64,000 bases of DNA from G963704535 sp963704535 (GTDB taxonomy: Bacteria; Chloroflexota; Chloroflexia; Chloroflexales; Roseiflexaceae), in the NCBI GenBank assembly GCA_963704535.1, contig OY969916.1, forward strand, positions 2,356,001 to 2,420,000, written 5' to 3'. The stretch's first letter is position 1; each line of letters begins with the position of its first letter. Position numbers and translations under genes: made by a program. Under the pieces are notes generated by a model. That model ran no database searches, was not told the DNA's origin, and worked only from the letters and a program-made list of their open reading frames with translations. Positions 17,731 to 24,020 of this stretch are shown in pieces.

Positions 17731-18339
17731 ATGGTTGCCAACGCGCCCCCACCCGCCGACGTCTATTTCAAAAAGCGGATTGACTATACGCACCAGGGTC
17801 AATCGTTTGCGTTTGACGTGGCACACACGTTGTTCTCATCGTATCAGATCGACGAAGGGACCGACCTGTTCCTACGCACGATCAACGTCGCCGCGCCGCA
17901 GACGATCCTAGACCTGGGATGTGGCTGCGGCGTAATTGGAGTCGTTCTTGCCCGGCGCTTTCCACAAGCGCAGGTTACCATGGTCGATCGCGATCTGCTG
18001 GCCGTGCGCTATGCCCGGCACAATGTCGAGCTAAACACCATCCCCAACGCGACGGTGCAGGGCAGTGTTGGCCTGGAGCAGGTCCCAAATATGCCGTTTG
18101 ATCTGATCGTCTCGAACATCCCGGCGAAAATCGGCGACGAGGCTATCGAGCAGGAGTTTGTGCTGGGGCCACTTGCGCGCCTGCGACCCGGCGGCGATTA
18201 CTGGTTTGTCGTCGTGAGCGGGCTAAATCACCTCATTCCACACATCGGCACACGCCATCACCTCAAGCTGAAGCAGATCAAGAAGCGCGCCGGGCACGCG
18301 GTCTATCATCTGCACAAGCCTGACGAGACAACGACATGA
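17731..18339 (+). CDS. Small class I SAM-dependent methyltransferase (RsmC/HemK-like MTS fold)
   Basis: This 202-aa protein shows the SAM site ILDLGCGCGVIGVVLARRF, the acidic VTMVDRDLLAVRYARHN and the substrate motif LIVSNIPAKIGDEAI. SNIPAK stands where NPPF/NPPY is found in N-methylating RsmC and HemK enzymes, so the methylated atom is uncertain. It stands in the rbfA-nrnA interval of the operon, and its stop overlaps the nrnA start in ATGATGA, which indicates translational coupling. Role in rRNA or tRNA modification is inference from context. Confidence 0.82.
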   Translation: MVANAPPPADVYFKKRIDYTHQGQSFAFDVAHTLFSSYQIDEGTDLFLRTINVAAPQTILDLGCGCGVIGVVLARRFPQAQVTMVDRDLLAVRYARHNVELNTIPNATVQGSVGLEQVPNMPFDLIVSNIPAKIGDEAIEQEFVLGPLARLRPGGDYWFVVVSGLNHLIPHIGTRHHLKLKQIKKRAGHAVYHLHKPDETTT

Positions 18340-19337
18340 TGATCTACAACGACGCCGCCCTGGCCGCTCCCATATTCGCCGCGCGCATCGCCGATGCCGA
18401 TCGGATTCTGATCCTGACCCACGTCAACCCCGACGGCGACGCGATCGGGTCGATGCTGGGCGCCTGGCACGCGCTGCGGGCGCTGGGCAAAGATGCGATT
18501 GCGCTGGCTTCCTCGCCATTACCCAGCTATGCGACCTGGCTGCCCGACGCTGATCAGATCCAGGTCTACCGGCAGGGCACGCCGCTCCCAGGTGCGAACC
18601 TTGTGCTCATGGTCGATACAGCCAGCCTGGCGCGGGTCGGCCGGATCTACGACGACCACCAGCAGGCATTGGCCACGCTACCGCTGATCATCGTGGATCA
18701 CCACGTGACGAACGACGGCGCCGGCGCACTGAACCTGATCCAGCCGGAGGCGGCGTCGACCTGCGAACTGCTGTACGATCTCTTCCGGGCCATGGATCTG
18801 CCGATGACGGCGGAGCTGGCGACCTGCCTGCTGCTGGGGTTGACCAGCGATACCCAGAGCTACCAGACCAGCGCGACCCGCGCCTCCTCGTTGCGCGCGG
18901 CTGCCGATCTGCTGGACCTTGGCGCCAACCAACGGCGGGTTGTCCACGAGATCTACTACGCTTTGCCGGCCAGCAGCGCAGCGCTGATCGCGGCTGCGCT
19001 GAGCGAGCTTCAACATGAGGGAGCAGTCGCCTGGACAACGGTGACTCTGACGATGATGCGGGCGACCGGCGCGGAGGACGATGCCGTCGACGAGGTCGTG
19101 CGGCTCATGCAGCGCATCGGCCACATTCGGGCGCTGGTGCTGTTTAAGGAACGCTCGGACGGCACCACCAAGATCAGCATGCGCTCGCGCCCGCCGATCG
19201 ATGTCGCCATGCTGGCACAGCGTTGGGGTGGCGGCGGGCACGCCCAGGCAGCCGGCGCGACGCTCCTGATGAGCCCCGACCAGGCCGCGCGCGAGGTGCT
19301 GCCGCAGCTCCGCGCCCTGGCCGAAGTTGGAGATTAG
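18336..19337 (+). CDS. nrnA: DHH/DHHA1 phosphoesterase, NrnA-like (nanoRNase / pAp phosphatase)
   Basis: This 333-aa protein has the DHH-family metal motifs: HVNPDGDAIGSMLG, the aspartate in LVLMVDTASLARVG, the DHH in LIIVDHHVTND, and the DHHA1 C-terminal GGGGHAQAAGATL. NrnA-type enzymes degrade 2-5 nt RNA and dephosphorylate pAp. Position between rbfA and truB is the common bacterial order. It overlaps the preceding methyltransferase by 4 bases. Its last codons run into a family E palindrome that separates it from truB. Confidence 0.93.
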   Translation: MMIYNDAALAAPIFAARIADADRILILTHVNPDGDAIGSMLGAWHALRALGKDAIALASSPLPSYATWLPDADQIQVYRQGTPLPGANLVLMVDTASLARVGRIYDDHQQALATLPLIIVDHHVTNDGAGALNLIQPEAASTCELLYDLFRAMDLPMTAELATCLLLGLTSDTQSYQTSATRASSLRAAADLLDLGANQRRVVHEIYYALPASSAALIAAALSELQHEGAVAWTTVTLTMMRATGAEDDAVDEVVRLMQRIGHIRALVLFKERSDGTTKISMRSRPPIDVAMLAQRWGGGGHAQAAGATLLMSPDQAAREVLPQLRALAEVGD

Positions 19338-19385
19338 GGATTGGAGATTGGAGAGTGCCTCAATCTCTAATCTCCAATCCCTAAT
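19327..19385. repeat. Family E word palindrome (GGAGATT / AATCTCC words)
   Basis: The left arm is GGAGATTAGGGATTGGAGATT and the right arm CAATCTCTAATCTCCAATCCC, with a short loop near 19355. It begins inside the last codons of nrnA and ends 9 bases before the truB ATG. Confidence 0.85.
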
Positions 19386-19394
19386 AACTGAGTT

Positions 19395-20267
19395 ATGCAC
19401 GGGTTTCTGAACATCGACAAGCCGGCCGGCATAACATCGCATGACGTCGTCGCGCGGGTGCGGCGGGCCACACGCCAGCGGCGGGTTGGCCACGCCGGCA
19501 CGCTCGACCCGGCCGCGACCGGGGTGCTGGTGGTGGCGCTTGGCGGCGCGACGCGACTGATCGAGTATGTCCAGGATGCCACGACAAAGCGCTACCATGC
19601 CACAGTGTGCTTGGGAGCGACGACCGAGACCGACGACGCCGAGGGTACGGTGGTGAGCACTGCGCCCGTGCCGCTGCTTGATCGGCAGGCGCTTGAGCAG
19701 CTCCTGGAGCAGTTCCGCGGCCAGATCATGCAGGTGCCGCCGATGTACGCAGCGCTGCACCACCAGGGCCGGCGCCTGCACGAGCTGGCGCGGGCCGGCA
19801 TGGTGGTCGAGCGCCAAGCCCGGCCGGTGACGATCGAGCACCTGACGCTCCTGGATTGGTCGCCGCCACTGCTGACACTCGACATCCTCTGCGGCAAGGG
19901 AACCTACATCCGCGCGCTGGCGCGTGATCTGGGCGCGGCAATCGGCTGTGGCGCCCATCTTCAGGCGCTGCGGCGCACGGCGGTCGGCACGTTTCGCGTC
20001 GAGGACTCCGTCCCGCTCGCGGCGCTGGAGGCCGACACGACCACGCTTGTGCAGGCGCTGGCGCCGCCTGAGCAGGCGGTTGCCGATTGGCCCGCGATCA
20101 CGCTGGAGGCCGAGGTGGCACGGCGGATACGCAACGGGCAGACGATCGCGCTGGCCGAGGACGCTGGGGAGCGCGTGCGCGCTCATGATCCTGATGGAGC
20201 GCTGCTTGCTCTCCTGGAGCGGGCAGGATCGATGTGGAAGCCACAGAAGGTGTTTGACTGGACTTAG
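19395..20267 (+). CDS. truB: tRNA pseudouridine(55) synthase TruB
   Basis: This 290-aa enzyme isomerises U55 in the T loop of tRNAs. FLNIDKPAGITSHDVV opens the protein. The catalytic aspartate is Asp38 in VGHAGTLDPAATGVL, and KRYHATVCLGATTETDDAEG and GKGTYIRALARDLG are typical TruB blocks. The C-terminal about 60 residues correspond to the small RNA-binding tail. It starts directly after a family E palindrome and ends 3 bases before ribF. Confidence 0.96.
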   Translation: MHGFLNIDKPAGITSHDVVARVRRATRQRRVGHAGTLDPAATGVLVVALGGATRLIEYVQDATTKRYHATVCLGATTETDDAEGTVVSTAPVPLLDRQALEQLLEQFRGQIMQVPPMYAALHHQGRRLHELARAGMVVERQARPVTIEHLTLLDWSPPLLTLDILCGKGTYIRALARDLGAAIGCGAHLQALRRTAVGTFRVEDSVPLAALEADTTTLVQALAPPEQAVADWPAITLEAEVARRIRNGQTIALAEDAGERVRAHDPDGALLALLERAGSMWKPQKVFDWT

Positions 20268-20270
20268 GCT

Positions 20271-21197
20271 ATGGAACTTGTCCATGGACTCCCTCAACCG
20301 ATCAATGAGCACCCGACCATACTGACGATCGGCGCCTTTGACGGCGTACATCTCGGCCATCGGCACTTGATTGGCAGCGCGGTACGGCGAGCCGGCGCGA
20401 TCGGCTGCCAGAGCGCGGTCCTCACCTTCGATCCGCATCCCGACCTGGTATTGCATCCCGAACGACAGCGCCTCTACCTTTCCAGCCCCGAGGAGCGTAT
20501 CGAACTGATCGCCGGCCTGGGTGCGGACCTGCTGATCGTGGTGCCGTTCACGCGGGACATCACGGCGCTCGGTGCGGCCGAGTTTATGCACCAGATCCAC
20601 AAGTCGGTCGCTCTGTGCGAGCTGTGGGTAGGCTGGGACTTCGCGCTGGGCCGCAGCCGCGAGGGCACCCTGGAGCGGCTGCGTGAGATCGGCCACAAGC
20701 TCGGCTATGGCGTCCACACGGTCGAGGCGTTCACCCTCGACAGTGGCGAGACAGTCAGTTCGACCCGTGTTCGCACGGCGCTGCGCGAAGGCGATGTGGA
20801 GCTGGCTACGCGGCTGCTGGGGCGGCCCTTTAGCCTGCGTGGCCCGGTCGCTCTCGGTGATCAGCGCGGTCGAACGATCGGCTTCCCGACCGCCAACATC
20901 GTCGCCGAGGAGCAGTATATGCTGCCGGCCGATGGGGTGTACGTTTGCCGGGCTAAGTTCAGCGATCAAAGCTACGGTGCGGTCACGAACGTCGGCATGC
21001 GCCCAACATTTGCTGGGACGCGGCGCACGGTTGAGACCTACCTGCTCGACTTCGCCGGCGACCTGTATGGCGAGTCGCTGCAAATCGAGTTCCTGCACCG
21101 GCTGCGCGGCGAGCAGAAGTTCGATGGTATCTCTGCGTTGGTCGCGCAGATCACCACCGACGTGGGCGCGGCACGGAGCTGGCTGAAATCACACTGA
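20271..21197 (+). CDS. ribF: Bifunctional riboflavin kinase / FMN adenylyltransferase
   Basis: This 308-aa enzyme converts riboflavin to FMN and FAD. The N-terminal adenylyltransferase domain carries GAFDGVHLGHRHL (the HxGH-like ATP site), FDPHP and GWDFALGRSREG. The C-terminal kinase domain has LGDQRGRTIGFPTANI, GVYVCRAKF and the nucleophile region VETYLLDFAGDLYG. It is the last gene of the nusA-ribF block, and truB-ribF coupling is widespread in bacteria. A tandem block of family A repeats follows the stop. Confidence 0.96.
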   Translation: MELVHGLPQPINEHPTILTIGAFDGVHLGHRHLIGSAVRRAGAIGCQSAVLTFDPHPDLVLHPERQRLYLSSPEERIELIAGLGADLLIVVPFTRDITALGAAEFMHQIHKSVALCELWVGWDFALGRSREGTLERLREIGHKLGYGVHTVEAFTLDSGETVSSTRVRTALREGDVELATRLLGRPFSLRGPVALGDQRGRTIGFPTANIVAEEQYMLPADGVYVCRAKFSDQSYGAVTNVGMRPTFAGTRRTVETYLLDFAGDLYGESLQIEFLHRLRGEQKFDGISALVAQITTDVGAARSWLKSH

Positions 21198-21430
21198 AAG
21201 GGGGGAGTTTGAAGAGGGCTTCCCCCTCAAGAACCCCCTTCCACCACGGATGCTGTCTGAAAAGGGGAGTTTGAGGGGCTTCCCCTCAAGAACCCCCTTT
21301 CCACCACGGAGGCTATCTGAAAGGGGGAGTTTGAGGGGCTTCCCCCTCAAGAACCCCCTTCCACCACGGATGCTGTCTGAAAAGGGGAGTTTGAGGGGCT
21401 TCCCCTCAAGAACCCCCTTTCCACCAAGAA
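21197..21430. repeat. Family A GC-rich hairpin repeat, four tandem copies
   Basis: Four units of about 60 bases each read CTGTCTGAAAAGGGGAGTTT, the hairpin TTGAGGGGCTTCCCCTCAA, and GAACCCCCTTCCACCACGGA. Alternate copies are more similar to each other (GGATG versus GGAGG, one extra G), which suggests duplication of a two-unit block. They lie between ribF and the selenoprotein gene. Confidence 0.92.
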
Positions 21431-21447
21431 TTATGAAGGAGCAAACA

Positions 21448-21702
21448 ATGGAGATCGAGATCGAATTCTGCATGAAGTGAAACTATGCGCCCAGAGCCGT
21501 CAGTCTGACGGACGCGCTGCTTTCAACCTTCCGTGGGCAGATCGAGCGGATCGTGCTACAACCCTCGTCGGGTGGCCGCTACGAGGTAACGATCAACGGT
21601 GAACTGGTCTACTCGAAGAAAGCTACCGGCATACACACGACCACAGAGGCGATGGTCGAGGAGGTGCGACGGCGGCTGCCCGCCCAGACGAACCCACCTT
21701 AG
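21448..21702 (+). CDS. SelW/Rdx-family selenoprotein with in-frame TGA (CxxU)
   Basis: The ATG at 21448 (GAAGGAG 5-6 bases upstream) opens MEIEIEFCMK, followed by TGA at 21478-21480 and then an uninterrupted frame to TAG at 21702, 84 residues in all. Reading TGA as selenocysteine gives Cys8-Met-Lys-Sec11. This is the exact place of the CxxU/CxxC redox motif of the SelT/SelW/SelH (Rdx) family. The downstream APRAVSLTDALLSTF, GGRYEVTINGELVYSKKATG and VEEVRRRLP match the rest of that thioredoxin-like fold. These proteins are thought to be small thiol oxidoreductases. A hairpin suited to a bacterial SECIS lies just after the TGA. selA/B/C/D are not in this window. A plain TGA stop would leave a meaningless 10-residue peptide. 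Confidence 0.88.
21487..21517 (+). promoter_or_regulatory. Candidate bacterial SECIS element
   Basis: CCGTCA (21497-21502) and TGACGG (21506-21511) form a 6-bp stem with loop GTC, extendable by an outer GCGC/GCGC pairing (21487-21490 with 21514-21517). The loop G lies 22 bases after the TGA. Bacterial SECIS elements typically present a G at the start of a small apical loop about 16-37 nt after the codon. SelB would bind here. Confidence 0.7.
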
Positions 21703-21730
21703 ACCTCGTATATCTTAAACTCTCTCATCC

Positions 21731-21790
21731 TGAAATGTAAAACGTGAACCGTGATGTCATCGAGGCATCACGGTTCACGTTTTACGTTTT
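21731..21790. repeat. Family E palindrome acting as convergent terminator
   Basis: AAAACGTGAACCGTGATG pairs with CATCACGGTTCACGTTTT, giving an 18-bp stem that ends in T4 on the plus strand. It lies between the selenoprotein gene and the convergent methyltransferase, whose last codons (KRKT, stop) lie in the right arm. It is a plausible bidirectional terminator. Confidence 0.75.
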
Positions 21791-22548
21791 GAACTTACGA
21801 AAACCTCAAGAAACTCGCCGGCCAATCCCATGTGTTTGTCGTGAAGAAGATAGATCGACGTGACCATTCTGCTCGTTTCATAGATAAAATCAACAACATC
21901 TCTACCCCATTCGGTTACGACGAGCGAGCCGGCCGTATCGATCGGATTGCTGTGATAGTCCGGCTGTTCCAAGTGCCTGATGCCATCGGGCGATGGTACG
22001 GCGCGCACTAACGTCGCCTTATGCGGGTAATATGGTACAGTAAAAACGTGGGCGCCACCTGGCCTCAGTGTCCGTGCCAGCTCTGCGAAAGCCGGCCCAG
22101 GATCGAGGACATGCTCGAAGACATCCTGTGTAATAGCCAGATCGAACGACTGGTCCACGAACGTCATCCGTTCAAGATTCTCGCAGCGAATACCATCCTT
22201 GTAGCTTCCTTGCGGCGTATCGAGGTAGTAATGGGTAGGAGTGTAATCACGGCACTCGCGCTGTAATTTTCGTGACGAAGCTCCACTTGGCGATGACTCG
22301 TGGATGCTCATCTCGCGCCACTGCGGGAAAACCATACCCAGCACGCGGATCATAGCGCGTTGGCGCGGAATAGACCAGCAGCGAATACATAGGTAGTCGT
22401 CACGTAGCCACGCGCCCCGTTTGACGAAAAGGACTCTTCGGGCGCAGATAGGGCAGTAGCCGGCGTGAAAATGGAGCTTGAGCATCGGCTTGACGAGTTG
22501 GCGTGCTCTCGACAGCGCGAGCTTCAATCGTTTTGTAGTTACGCTCAT
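21775..22548 (-). CDS. Zinc-ribbon class I SAM-dependent methyltransferase
   Basis: In this 257-aa protein, residues 34-60 hold CPICARR and CIRC, a four-cysteine zinc-ribbon-like knuckle. They are followed by a methyltransferase domain with FVDQSFDLAITQDVFEHVLDPGPAFAELARTLRPGGAHVFTVPYY, the typical motif IV-V region of class I enzymes of the UbiE/Methyltransf_11 type. The GxGxG loop is degenerate (SIHESSPSGASSRKL), which is common in relatives acting in surface-glycan or natural-product clusters. Substrate unknown. The ATG at 22548 has no strong ribosome site. A 46-bp perfect palindrome lies 22 bases upstream. Confidence 0.75.
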   Translation of the reverse strand: MSVTTKRLKLALSRARQLVKPMLKLHFHAGYCPICARRVLFVKRGAWLRDDYLCIRCWSIPRQRAMIRVLGMVFPQWREMSIHESSPSGASSRKLQRECRDYTPTHYYLDTPQGSYKDGIRCENLERMTFVDQSFDLAITQDVFEHVLDPGPAFAELARTLRPGGAHVFTVPYYPHKATLVRAVPSPDGIRHLEQPDYHSNPIDTAGSLVVTEWGRDVVDFIYETSRMVTSIYLLHDKHMGLAGEFLEVFVSSKRKT

Positions 22549-22569
22549 ACTGGAATCCGTATTTCTTCC

Positions 22570-22615
22570 TTTTATCGACGATTTTCGCCCGGCCGGGCGA
22601 AAATCGTCGATAAAA
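22570..22615. other. 46-bp perfect palindrome
   Basis: The arms are TTTTATCGACGATTTTCGCC plus CGG (22570-22592) and the exact complement (22593-22615), with no loop or mismatch. It is not a normal terminator, since A-tracts rather than T-tracts follow the stem in both directions. It sits just upstream of the zinc-ribbon methyltransferase and could be a cruciform, a protein-binding dyad or a folded leader. Confidence 0.85.
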
Positions 22616-22706
22616 AAGGGTGAAGTACCTTGCTGCCGCAGGCAAGAGTGGCGTTGCGGCCGCCACCGCGTAAATCCTGTGAATTATACACCCAGCTACA
22701 TAGAGA

Positions 22707-23950
22707 GGTAGCGCCCCACTCAACCGTGGTTGGGATCATGTTGATACCGCCGGTCTTTGCTCGGGTGGCCGCCCGCGCCGTTTGGGTGGCACCCAGGGCG
22801 GGGGTGGCACCTGGTAGGTGAGCAGTTCAGCCATCGTCCATTGATGATCACTCAATCCGGCCGCCATCGCCGGCGTTCGTTCCTTCCACTTCAGTCGGGC
22901 ATCACTTGGCGCCTGCTCACGGAGCGTGTCATGAGACCAGCAGAAGTTGTAACAGCTCCCTACCAGCCACATCCCAGCGTTGAGCAAACTCTCGGTGTGA
23001 GCAATCGCCCTGCCACGCCGCACCAAGCAGGCCAGCGAACTGCGAAACGTGGCGTTCAAGCGTTCAATGTAGGAGGTGTTGATATCCGTCCCAGTGCCAG
23101 TCGCCTCCAGCACCGCCGTGATGGCGACCTGGCTGCCCTGAACAATCCGCCGCTTCACACCGCTGAGGCGGCGCTGGCGTAGTGCTTGATGAGCTGTCCA
23201 ATCAGCAATCCCTCCTCCGCTTCCAGACGAGGTCTGCCGGCCTTACCAGTCGGCACACGCCGCCGAAACACCTTGCGAAAGGCACTGACGTAGCTGCTCA
23301 GGCCGTCCACACAGACCAGGATTGCCGTCGTCAGAGCGCACCCTCGCACCTGCTCGACCAGCGCTGTGATCAGATGACGGTCGCGATGCACACTGATGGC
23401 ACCACCCAGCCACAAGCGCGATGGCACGGCCATCGCCATTGCTTGCCAAACCTTGCTTCCGACCACTTTCACCCACAGTTCGTCGGCTTGTACGTGTTGG
23501 AGGTCGATCTGGCCCTGCTGGACCAGATGCTGGTGAAGCTGCTGAGAGTGCTGGCCGGCACGTCGCAACCAGCTCGCGACCGTACGCTCATCCAGACCAA
23601 AGGCTGCCTGAGTAGCCTGGACAGGACAGCCATGCGTAAGCAGGGTCAACACAATCGTGACCAGATCGACCGCCAGCCTCAGACGATAGAATGGCGTGCC
23701 AGTCGTAGCGGCGAAGGTTTTGCCACAAGTGCTACAGCGATAGCGGCGCTCCTTCTGGCTATGGATCGTAATATTGCCCTGGCCCACTTGGCCCCTTGCC
23801 GGGCAGTCCAGGTTATGGCAGAATTGTGCCATTGGGTTCATCTTGGTCCTCCATACGACGAGAGGTGCAAGCCTCGCCGTATAGAATGCCAGATGAGCCC
23901 TGTTTTTTCAAGTGCTGGACCCTTCGACCACGGTTGAAGGGGGTGCTACC
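22707..23950. mobile_element. IS1-like insertion sequence with 8-bp target duplication
   Basis: Terminal inverted repeats GGTAGCGCCCCACTCAACCG (left) and GGTAGCACCCCCTTCAACCG (right, read inward) bound 1244 bp. Exact CATAGAGA copies flank both ends (22699-22706 and 23951-23958), an 8-bp target duplication that shows genuine transposition and fairly recent insertion. The right duplication overlaps the base of the lon terminator hairpin. Confidence 0.92.
22736..23841 (-). CDS. IS1-like DDE transposase in two overlapping frames
   Basis: The first frame (23841-23155, 228 aa) starts with a zinc ribbon (CHNLDCPARG, YRCSTCGKTF) and a helix-turn-helix (ATQAAFGLDERTVASWLRRAG). It carries the first two acidic residues in QADELWVKV and VCVDGLSSY. 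The second frame (23158-22736, 140 aa) begins at an overlapping GTG (GTGTGA) and holds the last acidic residue in NTSYIERLNATFRSSL. The two frames differ by -1, so either a programmed -1 shift or an indel joins them; no obvious heptamer is present at the junction. It is the transposase of the surrounding IS element. Confidence 0.82.
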
Positions 23951-23955
23951 CATAG

Positions 23956-23996
23956 AGACGCCGCCGTGATGAAAGAGCTTCATCGCGGCGGCGTCT
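23956..23996 (-). terminator. Terminator-type hairpin downstream of lon
   Basis: GACGCCGCCGTGATGAA (23957-23973) pairs with TTCATCGCGGCGGCGTC (23979-23995), one G-T wobble, loop AGAGC. It begins 25 bases after the lon stop codon on the minus strand. The U-rich tail that should follow has been replaced by the IS1-like element, inserted at the foot of the stem. Confidence 0.7.
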
Positions 23997-24020
23997 CCCG
24001 ATACAAGCGAATAGATGTCG

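Noticed and set aside
18678..21098. An 806-residue minus-strand open frame opposite nrnA-truB-ribF
   Set aside because: It is an antisense shadow created by high GC and codon bias. Its translation has no family features, whereas the plus-strand genes are unmistakable.
22570..22615. 46-bp palindrome as a rho-independent terminator
   Set aside because: The stem is followed by A-tracts, not T-tracts, in both transcription directions, and no gene ends next to it.
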